Source: JBAXHO01 sp037138855 (GTDB taxonomy: Bacteria; Patescibacteriota; Dojkabacteria; B142; OLB20). Taken from it: a stretch of DNA of 22,884 bases. The stretch covers positions 1-22,884 of the forward strand of contig JBAXHO010000029.1 of NCBI GenBank assembly GCA_037138855.1, given 5' to 3'. Below the pieces are notes generated by a model. It saw only the letters and a list, made by a program, of their open reading frames with translations, was not told the DNA's origin and did no database searches. The first letter of the stretch is position 1; every line of letters begins with the position of its first letter. Positions 8,601 to 15,325 of this stretch are shown here, one piece after another. Both the position numbers and the translations under genes were made by a program.

Positions 8601-11600
8601 CCTACACCATTTAATTGGATATTTCCAACGCCTGATCCACTCAATGCATTTGCTCTGATATATATCGATCCACCAGTAGATACGTAGCCGATACCATTTG
8701 AAGTAATTGCACCATCCCAAACAAATGTTTGGTTGGCAATTATTTCCATTGCACCACCTGCTCCGTGTGTTCCATTGCTACAATCGCTTCCTAGACTTCT
8801 TGGCTCATACACATTCCCATATACTACTTGTGCATAAGAGCCCCAGCCACTATAGCTTGCCCCTCTTCCAGTATTATTACAGTCACTCACTCCACCTGGT
8901 CCAATAATGTAGCCACTACCATCTGCTGTAATGATAGATGCAGCAGCTGAAGTAATATTATTTGCTTCGATTTTTACAATTTTATCATTGATTGAAACCT
9001 GCCAAGCATCATTCGTAGGATCATCATAACTTATAGTAGTCACTTTAGCCTTTGAGGTAACATCCAAATCCCCAAAATAATAATGCCCAGCATTCGACCA
9101 GTTATTGGCATATAGTGTCAAACCGCCTTTATATACATCCCCAATTGTTACATCAGAAGCACTATTATCACTGCCAAGATAATATGCTCCTTTTAAACCC
9201 AAATCTATCCCATCAAGGACGAGTACTCCTGAATCAGGACCGATAAAAGTACCTTCAGTAGTAAGATCAGGAAAAGTATTATCACCATAAATGCTATTAT
9301 CATCTGAAACAGTAAGCGTACTTCCAGACCCCATTACAGTAAGATGACCATATCTGGTCAGATGAATTTCGTTAAAGTGATAACTATCTGTAATTAGTCC
9401 TGCTGAAAGGGCATTGTTTCCATTATTATCAGAAAAAAGTGATCCATCTTTGTGTATATCATTAAGAGTAGTCTGTTCGTTGGTAATTTGTTCAACATAA
9501 ACAGTACCTGGACCACCTCCGGCTCCGCGAGATTGAATGTGATCGACATTAATTAAAAAATTTTCTGTCGACTGATAATAAATACCTATCCTACCACCAC
9601 CACCACCATTGTTATATCCATTTGTCGAAATAATTCCGGTATGTGAAATACTATCTGCTAAAACATTTGTCCAGATCAGAATACTACCTCCACTACCGCC
9701 ACCACCATGCCATGAGGAGTTTGCTCCAGATGAAATTACACCGGAATTAATTAATGAATTATTTACTTTTAAATAGATTGAGCCACCACCTCTTCCTGCC
9801 TCACCTCCACCACCACTTCCCAGTAGCTTAGGTAAAAACACATCACCGTTAGGAAGACCATAAGCTCCGGTAGTTCCAGAACCGTATCCGCCATATGCTG
9901 CTCCACTACCATATCCATCCCAATTGGCATTTGTTCCAGTACCTTTCCCTGAGTTTGAGCCATATCCAGTTCCATCAGCAGTAATAAGAGCTGTATTTTC
10001 TACAGTTAAATCATTTACCCGTAATGTAATTCCATAATCATCTTCACAGCCAGATAAATTTACCGGATTACAAGTATTACTATTTACATAACTATCCAAA
10101 TATACTATTGCTCCTGCTTTAACTATTAAAGAATCTAAAGCATAATTACCTGCTATACTACCCCAGGCATTTGCTGCCAATCTCAAATCTCCAGTGGAAT
10201 CAATAGTAATATTCATATTTGAGGTATTATAGCCATCTACGACAGAATAAATTGCACCATAAATATTTACCAACATCTTCTGTATTGTGATCGTATCAGG
10301 CAAAGAAATTTTGCCAAATATATTCAAATATGAAGAAGAATCTCCCTGAAACACTTCAGTGCTATCAACTATAAGGTTACTTCCTACGCCCATAACACCT
10401 AGATTTCCATAATTGAGTAAATTAATTTCAGAAAAATGATATGTGCCGGAAATAATACCAGCCCACTGTGTATTGGCAATATCACCAACATTATCCACAG
10501 TTAATCTGCCTTGATGGCTAGTATCTACCCCTAAATGCTCAAGATAAATCGTGCCGGCACTACCTCTAGCTGTAGTCAGTGAACCGCCAAAGGCTTGTAC
10601 CTTAGGAGTTCCACTATCAATGCCCACGGTAGAAAGAATTGAACTGGAATCAGTTTCATAATAAATGGCAATTCTACCACCGGATCCTGGTGCCCCATCT
10701 GCTGTATATAGTCCATTGCCTCTATATGTATTGCCGCTGTTTGCTTTGATCAAGCCCGCTCCAGAAAGAGTCTCAGTATCTACTAGGATACTACCTCCAG
10801 CACCGGTACTAATACCATTGGCGCTAGCAGCAGCCACACTGGCAGAAATTTCTCCATTGATATTTAATGTGCCACCAGTACCACTCACAGCTTGAACTAC
10901 AATTTTAATTGCACCTGCACCGGCAGTATTGGCACCACTTCCAAGCGTAATAGGCTCGAAAACATCACCATAAGGCTGTTTCGGGCTACCATACCCCCAA
11001 CCTCCATGTGTGGCACCTTTATTATCCCAATAAGTTCCACCATATCCGCCAGGACCAATCCCTGGTAAATACCCTTTATCATCTGAAGAAACCCGTGCAC
11101 TAGCTTCAATATCAAGATTTCTTACTAACCAGTTTACGCCTAAACCAAGAGAAGACTCGCTACGTAATTCAACTGTAGCTGAACTATCAACAATAATAGA
11201 AACATTACTACAATTAATTACACCACCATTTGCGGAGCTAGCTTGAAAAATCCAGGGACTGGCAGCAACTGTAAGATGAATTATGCTATCTACATTGGGT
11301 AAACCAAAACAATTACCATATTCATTTACCACATTTATAATACCGGAATAGCCTGTCTTACTTCCATCAGTGACTTTCAGTTTAATGGCTTCTGCAGTCG
11401 AATACTGAATATTGCTAAGTGTAATTATTCCAGACTGAAGTGTGGCAGTACTTGGAGTCAAAGTTCCATTACCATTACTACATGTAGTTGGACAACCTGT
11501 TTGTGCCAAAACTGCTAATAAACTAATATTGTTGTTGGCAGATGTCACAGTATTTTCATACAAATCCTTAGCAGTAATTACAACCTCTGGTGAAAAATCA

Positions 11601-13402
11601 GTATTAACTAAGGCTACCGAAGGTGCCTCGACAACATAATGATCAATTGCTGCTGAAGTAGCACTTGCTTTAAAAAGCATCGGATTATTGATCAGATCGC
11701 CTCTCAATGCTTGTACCACATTATTTTCTGTCCCTGAAGTTTCGCCCAAAGTAAGAATTGTTTGTGCCCGACCATATGTCGTTTGATTAGAGAAATCAGA
11801 ACCAGTCGTCCCGGTTGTTGTAGTTAATACTCCATTGCCAGATGAAACTTGCCAATTCAAAACTGTTGCGGGCATTTTATGACCTACACTATCCTGAATT
11901 TCAACAATAAATGGTTGAGAAAGAGCCTGCTTTACTTCTCCAGTTTGATATGTATCAGAGGTGCAGCCACCACTAATACAGATAAATTTATTGGGATTCC
12001 CTAGAATAATAAAATCAATTTCATTTTCAGCATTAGCTCCAAAAGAAGCCCACTCGCTTCGAAGACCAGAACCATCACGCACTCTGACACGCCAATGATA
12101 TTCTTTGGTTTGTAAAAGCGCACTGACAATTACTCTCGCTTCTGCAGCCGTACCAGTATATGCGACACTTGTACCAGTATGAGTTGGTATCCCGGTAAAT
12201 TCCTGACCAATTTGTCTGATTTCCAATTCTGGTACCAAAGTAGAAGGATTTTCTACATCAGCAACTTTAAAAACAAATTCCATTTGAGTGAAACGGGAAC
12301 CTTGTCCAGTTTGTAATTGGGTGATCGTTTTAGGATTTAAGGAAGCTACTTCAAATTGTGCAAGATTTGTCGGGATAGCTGGAAAACATGAAGGGCCAAT
12401 TTTAGAACCAACCTGTCCATTATTCACTCCACCTAGACCAGGTGCAACTGTAACAATACCAGAGAAAGAATTAGTTTCTGTACAAGTCATGGCAATACGT
12501 CCACCACCTCCTCCTCCTCCTTTAAGAGTAGATTGACCACCACTTCCTCCATCAGCATGAACCAAACCATTTCCGCTAAAACCCTTTGCTGTAATCCAAA
12601 TACTACCTCCAGCACCTCCACCTGCACCAGTACTATTCAAAATACTACCATCAGCACCATCTCCATCTAATTCACCATTTAAAATCAAATTACCTGTTAA
12701 TTCTAACTTCAAAGCACTTCCTCCAGCGCCTCCTGCAACACCATTAGAAGCTGTTCCTCCACCACTTCCCAGTGTTAAAGGTGATAATTCATCTCCATAT
12801 GCTTGCCCTGGATCGCCGGCATCCTTAGATACACCAGGATCACCACGTCCACCTGCACCTCCATGACCACCTCCACTTCCTCCACAACTTTCTTCTGCAC
12901 AACTAATTTCACTACTCTTTCCTGATCCGAGATGAAGTAATTGCTCTCCAGCAGAATATCCTTTTCCTTTAAGATCTACTTTACCACCTTGCTCGACAGT
13001 AAAATTAGCTGCTTTAATTACAATTCCATGATCATCAGCTATGGAATCATTATTAGTTACTACGCTTGGAATTTCCAAAATACCACCATTTTCGATCACA
13101 ATATTTAATATAGTACAATCCACTAATCCGTTTTCATCGGCTACAGGAATCACTGGACTATTGGCAGCATTGATTATCGTAGGAATACCACAAGTTTCTT
13201 CGGCACGTAGTCTTTTGATATAACGCGAACCAGAATATCCTGTAGCAATGAGGATTAAAAAAATAACAAAAATAATGAAATATTTACTCAAGGATTCTGC
13301 CTTGGCTTCTTTCTGCGTCAGTTTAGGCAGCTTATCGATCCAACGATTCAAGTCGATATAAAACCGATTTTTTTTAAGTGGTTTTTCTGAATTAATAGCC
13401 AA
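2465..13402 (-). CDS. Giant (3,645 aa) modular surface protein with glycine-rich repeats, LamG, Cys-rich modules and internal LPETG
   Basis: It starts at TTG 13402, the only canonical start before an upstream in-frame stop, with no Shine-Dalgarno sequence. Layout in approximate residues: basic tail 1-40; membrane segment 41-58; glycine-rich block 158-305; FN3-like 345-465; two Ig-like (Big_1-type) domains 480-695; five glycine-rich beta modules of about 350 residues, 698-2398, with recurring LGSG, GGRIAIYY, PGTIYVEQ and LTVMGSGS; LamG/concanavalin-like 2415-2608; another glycine-rich block 2625-2808; FN3-like 2838-2981; five Cys modules of the CGNGIIEPGEQCDG type 2984-3268, broken by a Thr/Pro linker near 3117-3170; LPETG 3270-3274 and a hydrophobic stretch to 3303; carboxypeptidase-regulatory-like domain 3311-3376; two membrane helices 3421-3463; a second such domain 3468-3528; four AFYQK repeats 3571-3645. 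The likely role is adhesion or an outer-surface fibre. LPETG lies 371 residues from the C-terminus, so a classical sortase signal is doubtful. Domain names come from motifs, not a search. Confidence 0.9.
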   Translation of the reverse strand: MAINSEKPLKKNRFYIDLNRWIDKLPKLTQKEAKAESLSKYFIIFVIFLILIATGYSGSRYIKRLRAEETCGIPTIINAANSPVIPVADENGLVDCTILNIVIENGGILEIPSVVTNNDSIADDHGIVIKAANFTVEQGGKVDLKGKGYSAGEQLLHLGSGKSSEISCAEESCGGSGGGHGGAGGRGDPGVSKDAGDPGQAYGDELSPLTLGSGGGTASNGVAGGAGGSALKLELTGNLILNGELDGDGADGSILNSTGAGGGAGGSIWITAKGFSGNGLVHADGGSGGQSTLKGGGGGGGRIAMTCTETNSFSGIVTVAPGLGGVNNGQVGSKIGPSCFPAIPTNLAQFEVASLNPKTITQLQTGQGSRFTQMEFVFKVADVENPSTLVPELEIRQIGQEFTGIPTHTGTSVAYTGTAAEARVIVSALLQTKEYHWRVRVRDGSGLRSEWASFGANAENEIDFIILGNPNKFICISGGCTSDTYQTGEVKQALSQPFIVEIQDSVGHKMPATVLNWQVSSGNGVLTTTTGTTGSDFSNQTTYGRAQTILTLGETSGTENNVVQALRGDLINNPMLFKASATSAAIDHYVVEAPSVALVNTDFSPEVVITAKDLYENTVTSANNNISLLAVLAQTGCPTTCSNGNGTLTPSTATLQSGIITLSNIQYSTAEAIKLKVTDGSKTGYSGIINVVNEYGNCFGLPNVDSIIHLTVAASPWIFQASSANGGVINCSNVSIIVDSSATVELRSESSLGLGVNWLVRNLDIEASARVSSDDKGYLPGIGPGGYGGTYWDNKGATHGGWGYGSPKQPYGDVFEPITLGSGANTAGAGAIKIVVQAVSGTGGTLNINGEISASVAAASANGISTGAGGSILVDTETLSGAGLIKANSGNTYRGNGLYTADGAPGSGGRIAIYYETDSSSILSTVGIDSGTPKVQAFGGSLTTARGSAGTIYLEHLGVDTSHQGRLTVDNVGDIANTQWAGIISGTYHFSEINLLNYGNLGVMGVGSNLIVDSTEVFQGDSSSYLNIFGKISLPDTITIQKMLVNIYGAIYSVVDGYNTSNMNITIDSTGDLRLAANAWGSIAGNYALDSLIVKAGAIVYLDSYVNSNTCNPVNLSGCEDDYGITLRVNDLTVENTALITADGTGYGSNSGKGTGTNANWDGYGSGAAYGGYGSGTTGAYGLPNGDVFLPKLLGSGGGGEAGRGGGSIYLKVNNSLINSGVISSGANSSWHGGGGSGGSILIWTNVLADSISHTGIISTNGYNNGGGGGRIGIYYQSTENFLINVDHIQSRGAGGGPGTVYVEQITNEQTTLNDIHKDGSLFSDNNGNNALSAGLITDSYHFNEIHLTRYGHLTVMGSGSTLTVSDDNSIYGDNTFPDLTTEGTFIGPDSGVLVLDGIDLGLKGAYYLGSDNSASDVTIGDVYKGGLTLYANNWSNAGHYYFGDLDVTSKAKVTTISYDDPTNDAWQVSINDKIVKIEANNITSAAASIITADGSGYIIGPGGVSDCNNTGRGASYSGWGSYAQVVYGNVYEPRSLGSDCSNGTHGAGGAMEIIANQTFVWDGAITSNGIGYVSTGGSIYIRANALSGSGVGNIQLNGVGWSSGGRGAIYYVTNTGFVFNNSTLHSTGYSPGTIYVEQLPSFYSPIQKRGTLYVDNANSNGSAARLQVDSYQFGKVVLTRYGHLIVMGQSGSLTITDSTGMTGDATISNLTVEGSFFGPSSLTIEGVTLVIPGAFNFGSDNTQSSLTIGGNLNGGLTLMANNWSNQGNYDLGDVFVTAKGLMTLVGYDDGDTNYPDNSGQGDDDRGVYLNLQNLNVAANGVISSVAQGYYEKGPGRLSSYGGWTASNVNPYGSVYLPIHLGSSGSHSNKGGGAIKIDIANELNLNGTIDVSAGNTGGCGVWAGSGGSLLIKTNQLSGAGTMQSNGGTGSGNWNFGCWAGYSGSGGRVAVYYVNDSSDLISTLGTTGPKITAYGGTGDGNNGTYPGGAGTVYIEKLNSFDTAVQKNGLLFIDNRNTAGPAAGLPTDTYTFEQISLMRNGHLTVMGSGSVVNVTSSAGVIGDDTLSNLAIEGTLSAPSIFEINGYTLVSKGRLNFGSDNSQSTLTIGGEKNGGLKLYANTWNYNNSTPYIFGDVTISPKGLLTEVSYDSGDTNWDNDYGLYLDVSNLNLQTGGKINLDASGYTAERGKGNAWGASYGGYGAGGAPYGSYLQPIDLGSGAKDCATGGGALKLTVSNTLTVDGDITANGSGCGWGGGSGGSVYLDTDILIGSGLITANGASGNRYWAGSGGRVAIYYKTDQSNILNQIKVTYPKVQAYGSSASGDFYNHGAGPGTIYVEQKETDVAGQGSMFIFNNSYGYLGNYIISYGPDLEAKDYNFRELYIDKGAKIRIKGDTTIFPRNFVGEKYKQPEVSADMLALWHMDETENGTCSDDAKDACDSTGLGHNATSVGTTIIDGRFGKARSSTAGSNYLSFNSVTLPSSYTIAFWKEFPLPVTSQGWRSIIRSNENTHAHIVVDSSGYLGIFNNAFYSTGYNVNSLTGWHHITAVASGTTTKFYVNFQLVGTANTIETGAISGIGNNPILGLQNSGGIDEVAIFNKELSQLEIIQAYGSNDYVASIINDNSTKNRGSVINVSDSFFLGQTSFLDGNAQGFSSQNGSGKGLDGTGSSGGGGGAHGGAGGVGGPDGIIQTNPTAGGLVYDSAVKPVGLGSGGGLGATGALGGTGGGAFSVISDGTVNINGKIQMNATNGAAASPGAGGGAGGSIYLEGSEVNISSTGILEAKGGNGGSDGTNQVGGGGGGGIIVFGYRSTINNLGTVSKNEGTGYQAGGTGVFGQFGVPTIQSENQHKKNDDTISVGQVINEKAVKFKFNVSDPDASDTLTPQVEIVIAGDNSVFNVTNLQTGQTVAWSGGGTPVNLEVLVENTVTAEDTNSKSKSNVLGISSDQLVFGGQYKWRGRVIDGSGVASGWIDFGSNGDATDFAMATVSCGDNNASGMEQCDGTDLKGASCNSLGYDTGTLSCTNSCTYTGCSNYQCGNGILEPGNSEQCDGLDLGILTCNNFDNFDGGFLSCNNSCQVETTNCSKSPVCGNNLLESGEQCDGNVIVGGFCNDACQIELYPTVTVTPTPVNTQAPGETPIVTINPEVTGTISPVVSSITPTQGLILTPVPTQPLSCGNGIIDSGEQCDGIEMDQYTCQSLGFDTGTLTCNEQCNLDTTLCSSGPKCGNGIIEPGEQCDGSNDGKSCKDFTGFESGKLSCNNQCKFEVDQCLTTLPETGKAAVILANVVKVIMLLPEAGFIFTNLYAIPWLKDRKKSKSWGIVYDKLTQKPILFASVKLYLGEKMLREKVTDLDGKFGFLIDYGKYTIIIDHPGYNTYQHTFNYSDKEGSVGENVALIRRATESSNDLVVKKTWKEKLQYKLHQLNQIILIAGLLFSISITALNPITFNFVVVAFYAVELIIYYFLTRKKQEWGVVQTSKGQRIQGAFVRLFSIEEERQLDVIMTDEQGRFRFDAKNAEYLISVAADGYKFPAVRQHKKDLITERSGAQYLKVKVSNGKMAQMTIYLDTLHATVARDVKKKAFYEQQEAKLNQTKPHDAKKIAFYQKGHLKIVPIHDVKKPAFYQKVLAKMVKIRDISKKAFYQKTKTDK
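5003..5023 (-). repeat. TCC trinucleotide microsatellite (seven copies) encoding polyglycine
   Basis: Seven perfect TCC units, GGA on the coding strand, encode seven consecutive glycines in the glycine-rich block after LamG. Similar shorter Gly-codon runs lie near 9596 and 12497. Because the unit is three bases, slippage would change loop length without breaking the frame. Confidence 0.8.
6210..11310 (-). repeat. Five glycine-rich modules of about 1.0-1.07 kb in tandem within the giant gene
   Basis: Diverged copies are marked by the recurring L-x-VMG motif (around 10395, 9335, 8345 and 7275), by GGLTLYANNWS-like segments, and by LGSGG, GRIAIYY and TIYVEQ. The fifth copy (about 6210-6930) lacks LxVMG and passes directly into the LamG domain. 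Copies differ at many positions, so duplication is old, but short DNA stretches (for example near 7046, 8113 and 9100) are still alike. Confidence 0.8.
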
Positions 13403-13570
13403 TTCTGGAAATTATTATCACTTATAAGATAACAATTTTTATAAACCACCACAATGAAAATAAAAACAAAAAATAGATTAAATTTGGATATTAGATTTAT
13501 TATTGAGAATATTGGAAAAATTATAGAGATAATTTGGTATTTATTCTTATTATTTTGAAGTTTTATCAAG

Positions 13571-13645
13571 TGGTGAGTCGGGCGGGGATCGAACCCGCAA
13601 CCAATGGCTTAAAAGGCCACTGCTCTACCATTGAGCTACCGACCC
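13571..13645 (-). tRNA. tRNA-Lys(UUU), CCA encoded
   Basis: Reading the minus strand from 13645: acceptor GGGTCGG pairs with CCGACTC (one G-T). The D-arm is GCTC...GAGC, the anticodon stem GTGGC/GCCAT encloses loop CTTTTAA giving anticodon TTT (Lys), and the T-arm is GCGGG-TTCGATC-CCCGC. The discriminator A (13574) is followed by genomic CCA (13573-13571). It lies about 170 bp upstream of the giant gene and just downstream of a partial copy of itself. All arms are intact, so it should be functional. Confidence 0.96.
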
Positions 13646-13671
13646 ACTATTTTATTTTTAAATATCGCTCA

Positions 13672-13725
13672 GCAACCAATCCCGACTTTTTGGTCGGGAC
13701 TGCTCTACCATTGAGCTACCGACCC
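13672..13725 (-). pseudogene. Partial tRNA-Lys copy with a replaced anticodon arm
   Basis: On the minus strand, 13725-13700 is identical over 26 nt to the 5' half of the neighbouring tRNA-Lys (acceptor strand and D-arm). The anticodon arm is replaced by a perfect 7-bp hairpin, TCCCGAC-CAAAAA-GTCGGGA. Nine bases after the arm (ATTGGTTGC) match the tRNA again, and then similarity stops before the T-arm. It therefore lacks a T-arm, a 3' acceptor strand and CCA and cannot be a tRNA. It sits 80 bp upstream of the real tRNA on the same strand and would be co-transcribed with it if the promoter lies further up. Confidence 0.85.
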
Positions 13726-13756
13726 AAAAAATTTAGACTTTTTTTCAAAATCTTAT

Positions 13757-13774
13757 AATTTGAAAAGTCAAATT
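13757..13774. other. 7-bp inverted repeat upstream of the tRNA region
   Basis: AATTTGA (13757-13763) and TCAAATT (13768-13774) are separated by AAAG. It lies between the yraN terminator and the partial tRNA, where the tRNA promoter is expected. I could not define a convincing -35/-10 pair here, so this may be an operator, part of the promoter, or chance in AT-rich DNA. Confidence 0.3.
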
Positions 13775-13810
13775 TTTGGTGCCCTGTACCTTTATGGTAC
13801 AAGACCCTAC

Positions 13811-14149
13811 CTAAAAAATTGCATTCTCCAGATGGAGAATGCGCTGAATGCGTTTCTCATTATCTAATATTATTCCGATAAAATCAATCCTCCAGTCCTG
13901 ATTTTCAATTCTTTTGCGGTGTAACCAAATACGGCATGCTTTTACCAGATAACGGCGTTTTCTTTGAGTAATTGTTTCTTCTAGAGTAATATACGCTTCA
14001 CTTTTTAAGCTTTTCACCTCTATAAATACAATAATTTCTCCAAGCTGGGCAATTATATCAATTTCTCCACCTGGAACAAAATAATTCTGGGCAATTATTT
14101 GAAAATTTTTCTTTCGTAGAAAATCCACAGCCATTGCTTCTGTTTTCAA
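13811..14149 (-). CDS. yraN: YraN/UPF0102 family protein, predicted endonuclease-like fold
   Basis: 112 residues. The family resembles Holliday-junction resolvase/restriction-endonuclease folds, but its role is not settled. Visible hallmarks are AVDFLRKKNFQIIAQNY, then GGEIDIIAQ and VFIEVKS, the ExD...ExK pattern of PD-(D/E)XK enzymes. Position after rnhB in an rplS-rnhB-yraN operon is a common bacterial arrangement and supports the call. The start is uncertain. TTG 14149 is the first canonical start, but in-frame codons upstream encode NKRTEG, which resembles the conserved N-terminus of the family (G-x-x-x-E-x-x-A), and no ATG, GTG or TTG lies between there and the upstream stop. An unusual start codon inside the rnhB end is possible. 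The gene ends in a terminator hairpin. Confidence 0.85.
   Translation of the reverse strand: MKTEAMAVDFLRKKNFQIIAQNYFVPGGEIDIIAQLGEIIVFIEVKSLKSEAYITLEETITQRKRRYLVKACRIWLHRKRIENQDWRIDFIGIILDNEKRIQRILHLENAIF
13813..13842 (-). terminator. Rho-independent terminator of the rplS-rnhB-yraN operon
   Basis: On the minus strand a perfect 9-bp stem, GCATTCTCC with GGAGAATGC and a 4-nt loop (13842-13821), is followed by AA and six Ts (13818-13813). The stem lies inside the last yraN codons and the T-run reaches the TAG stop at 13811-13813, so terminator and coding end overlap. Confidence 0.85.
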
Positions 14150-14153
14150 TCCT

Positions 14154-14819
14154 TCAGTTCGTTTGTTGACGTGGTAATTGATATTGATTTAATAATAATT
14201 GAATCGGACGATAACTTTTACGATGAATTGACAAGACACCAAGACTTTCTAATGCCAATTGGTGAGCTTTGGTACCATATCCGACATGGTTTTCTAAGCC
14301 ATATCCAGGATAATCCTGAGCCAGCTTTTTCATTAAAACATCCCTGCTCACTTTTGCAATTATTGATGCAGCAGCTATCGCATAATGTTTAACATCTCCT
14401 TGAATTATTTTCATTGTATTGCACCCCAAATTTCGAGAAAATTGACCATCAATTATAAAAAATGTCTTTTCATTATCAAAACGTTGCATAATTTCTAAAA
14501 TCGCCAATTCAATCACACGAGAAATTCCTAGTTGATCAATCTTATCTGGAGATACAAAAAGTACTTGAGAAGTAGCAGGAAATAATTGCTGAAAAAATTC
14601 ATCACGCTTTTTAATACTCAGTTTTTTGGAATCAGTAATACCCGGAAGATAATAGGTGGTTTGATCTACTGCATAATAACCAATACTAACCGGACCAGCC
14701 CAAGCACCTCGACCTGCTTCATCAATGCCCACAACGGTCGAAAAACCGCGTGCTAATAATTTCAGTTCTAAATGATTATTTGTAATTGGAGATTTAGGAT
14801 TATTCAGCCTTTGTTTCAA
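14154..14819 (-). CDS. rnhB: Ribonuclease HII
   Basis: 221 residues. It removes RNA from RNA-DNA hybrids and incises at single ribonucleotides embedded in DNA. GIDEAGRGAWAGPV supplies D33 and E34, IIDGQ gives D124, and QGD gives D142, the last two spaced by 18 residues as in E. coli RNase HII (D108/D126). YAIAAASIIAKVSRD and the DYPGYGLENHVGYGT segment are also typical. The start is TTG 14819, which overlaps the 3' end of rplS by 20 nt and suggests translational coupling. The stop overlaps the upstream extension of the yraN frame. Confidence 0.95.
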   Translation of the reverse strand: MKQRLNNPKSPITNNHLELKLLARGFSTVVGIDEAGRGAWAGPVSIGYYAVDQTTYYLPGITDSKKLSIKKRDEFFQQLFPATSQVLFVSPDKIDQLGISRVIELAILEIMQRFDNEKTFFIIDGQFSRNLGCNTMKIIQGDVKHYAIAAASIIAKVSRDVLMKKLAQDYPGYGLENHVGYGTKAHQLALESLGVLSIHRKSYRPIQLLLNQYQLPRQQTN

Positions 14820-15249
14820 TTATTTCAGGTGATTCTTGAGTAGATGCTTCTTTCACTTCTTCTTCAATTGTTTCTGATTCAGGTTCAATTTCTGATTTAT
14901 CAAATACTTTTTCATTTATTTTCATTGCTCTTTTACCGATACGGCCTCGCATATAATATAATTTTGCGCGACGTACATCGCCTTTTTTATGTACTTCGAT
15001 ACTTTCAATATTTGTACTATTCATCGGAAAAATTTTTTCTACACCGACACCACTACTAATTTTTCTGATTGTAAACATTTGACGTAAACCAGATCCTTTA
15101 ATAGCCATCACTATTCCTTTAAAAATCTGAATACGATTTTTATCTCCTTCACGGACGATTGTATTTACACTGATGGTATCCCCAACATTAAATTTCTGTA
15201 CTTTTTTGATAAAAGTTTTTTCGACGATTTTTAATAATTCAGTATTCAT
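14800..15249 (-). CDS. rplS: 50S ribosomal protein L19
   Basis: 149 residues from ATG 15249. L19 lies at the interface of the ribosomal subunits. FNVGDTISV, IQIFKGIVMAIKGSGLRQMFTIRKISSGVGVEKIFPMNS, and RRAKLYYMRGRIGKRAMKI are diagnostic. An acidic tail of about 30 residues (SEIEPESETIEEEVKEAS...) extends past the usual end of about 115 residues. A longer form from TTG 15267 is possible, but the promoter at 15277-15305 predicts transcription starting near 15270, which leaves almost no leader for that start and about 20 nt for the ATG. First gene of the rplS-rnhB-yraN operon; no Shine-Dalgarno sequence precedes the ATG. Confidence 0.96.
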   Translation of the reverse strand: MNTELLKIVEKTFIKKVQKFNVGDTISVNTIVREGDKNRIQIFKGIVMAIKGSGLRQMFTIRKISSGVGVEKIFPMNSTNIESIEVHKKGDVRRAKLYYMRGRIGKRAMKINEKVFDKSEIEPESETIEEEVKEASTQESPEIIETKAE

Positions 15250-15276
15250 AATTTTTATATAGTTCAACGAGAATTG

Positions 15277-15305
15277 ATTTTAACACCTAAGTCTCTACGA
15301 CTCAA
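15277..15305 (-). promoter_or_regulatory. Promoter of the rplS operon
   Basis: On the minus strand, -35 TTGAGT (15305-15300) and -10 TAAAAT (15282-15277) are separated by exactly 17 bp. The predicted start site is near 15270. The spacer contains part of an 8-bp hairpin with two G-T pairs (CTTGAGTC...GACTTAGG). Confidence 0.65.
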
Positions 15306-15325
15306 GCCAAATTCGAAAAAATATC

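Noticed and set aside
2465..13402. Many ORFs of 60-100 codons on the plus strand, and short minus-strand frames, inside the giant gene
   Set aside because: They are shadows of a low-complexity glycine-rich coding sequence and have no ribosome sites or recognisable domains.
13534..13758. Plus-strand ORF with SRAGIEPATNGLKGHCSTIELPTH
   Set aside because: It is the antisense translation of tRNA-Lys and its partial copy, a well-known kind of false protein.
13785..13806. GTACC-TTTAT-GGTAC hairpin as a second terminator
   Set aside because: The stem is only 6 bp and no T-run follows on either strand; the strong terminator at 13813-13842 already explains the operon end.
14154..14156. Recoded TGA (genetic code 25, as in some CPR lineages)
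   Set aside because: TGA ends rnhB at the normal family length, and Trp is encoded by TGG in conserved positions, so standard bacterial code 11 fits.
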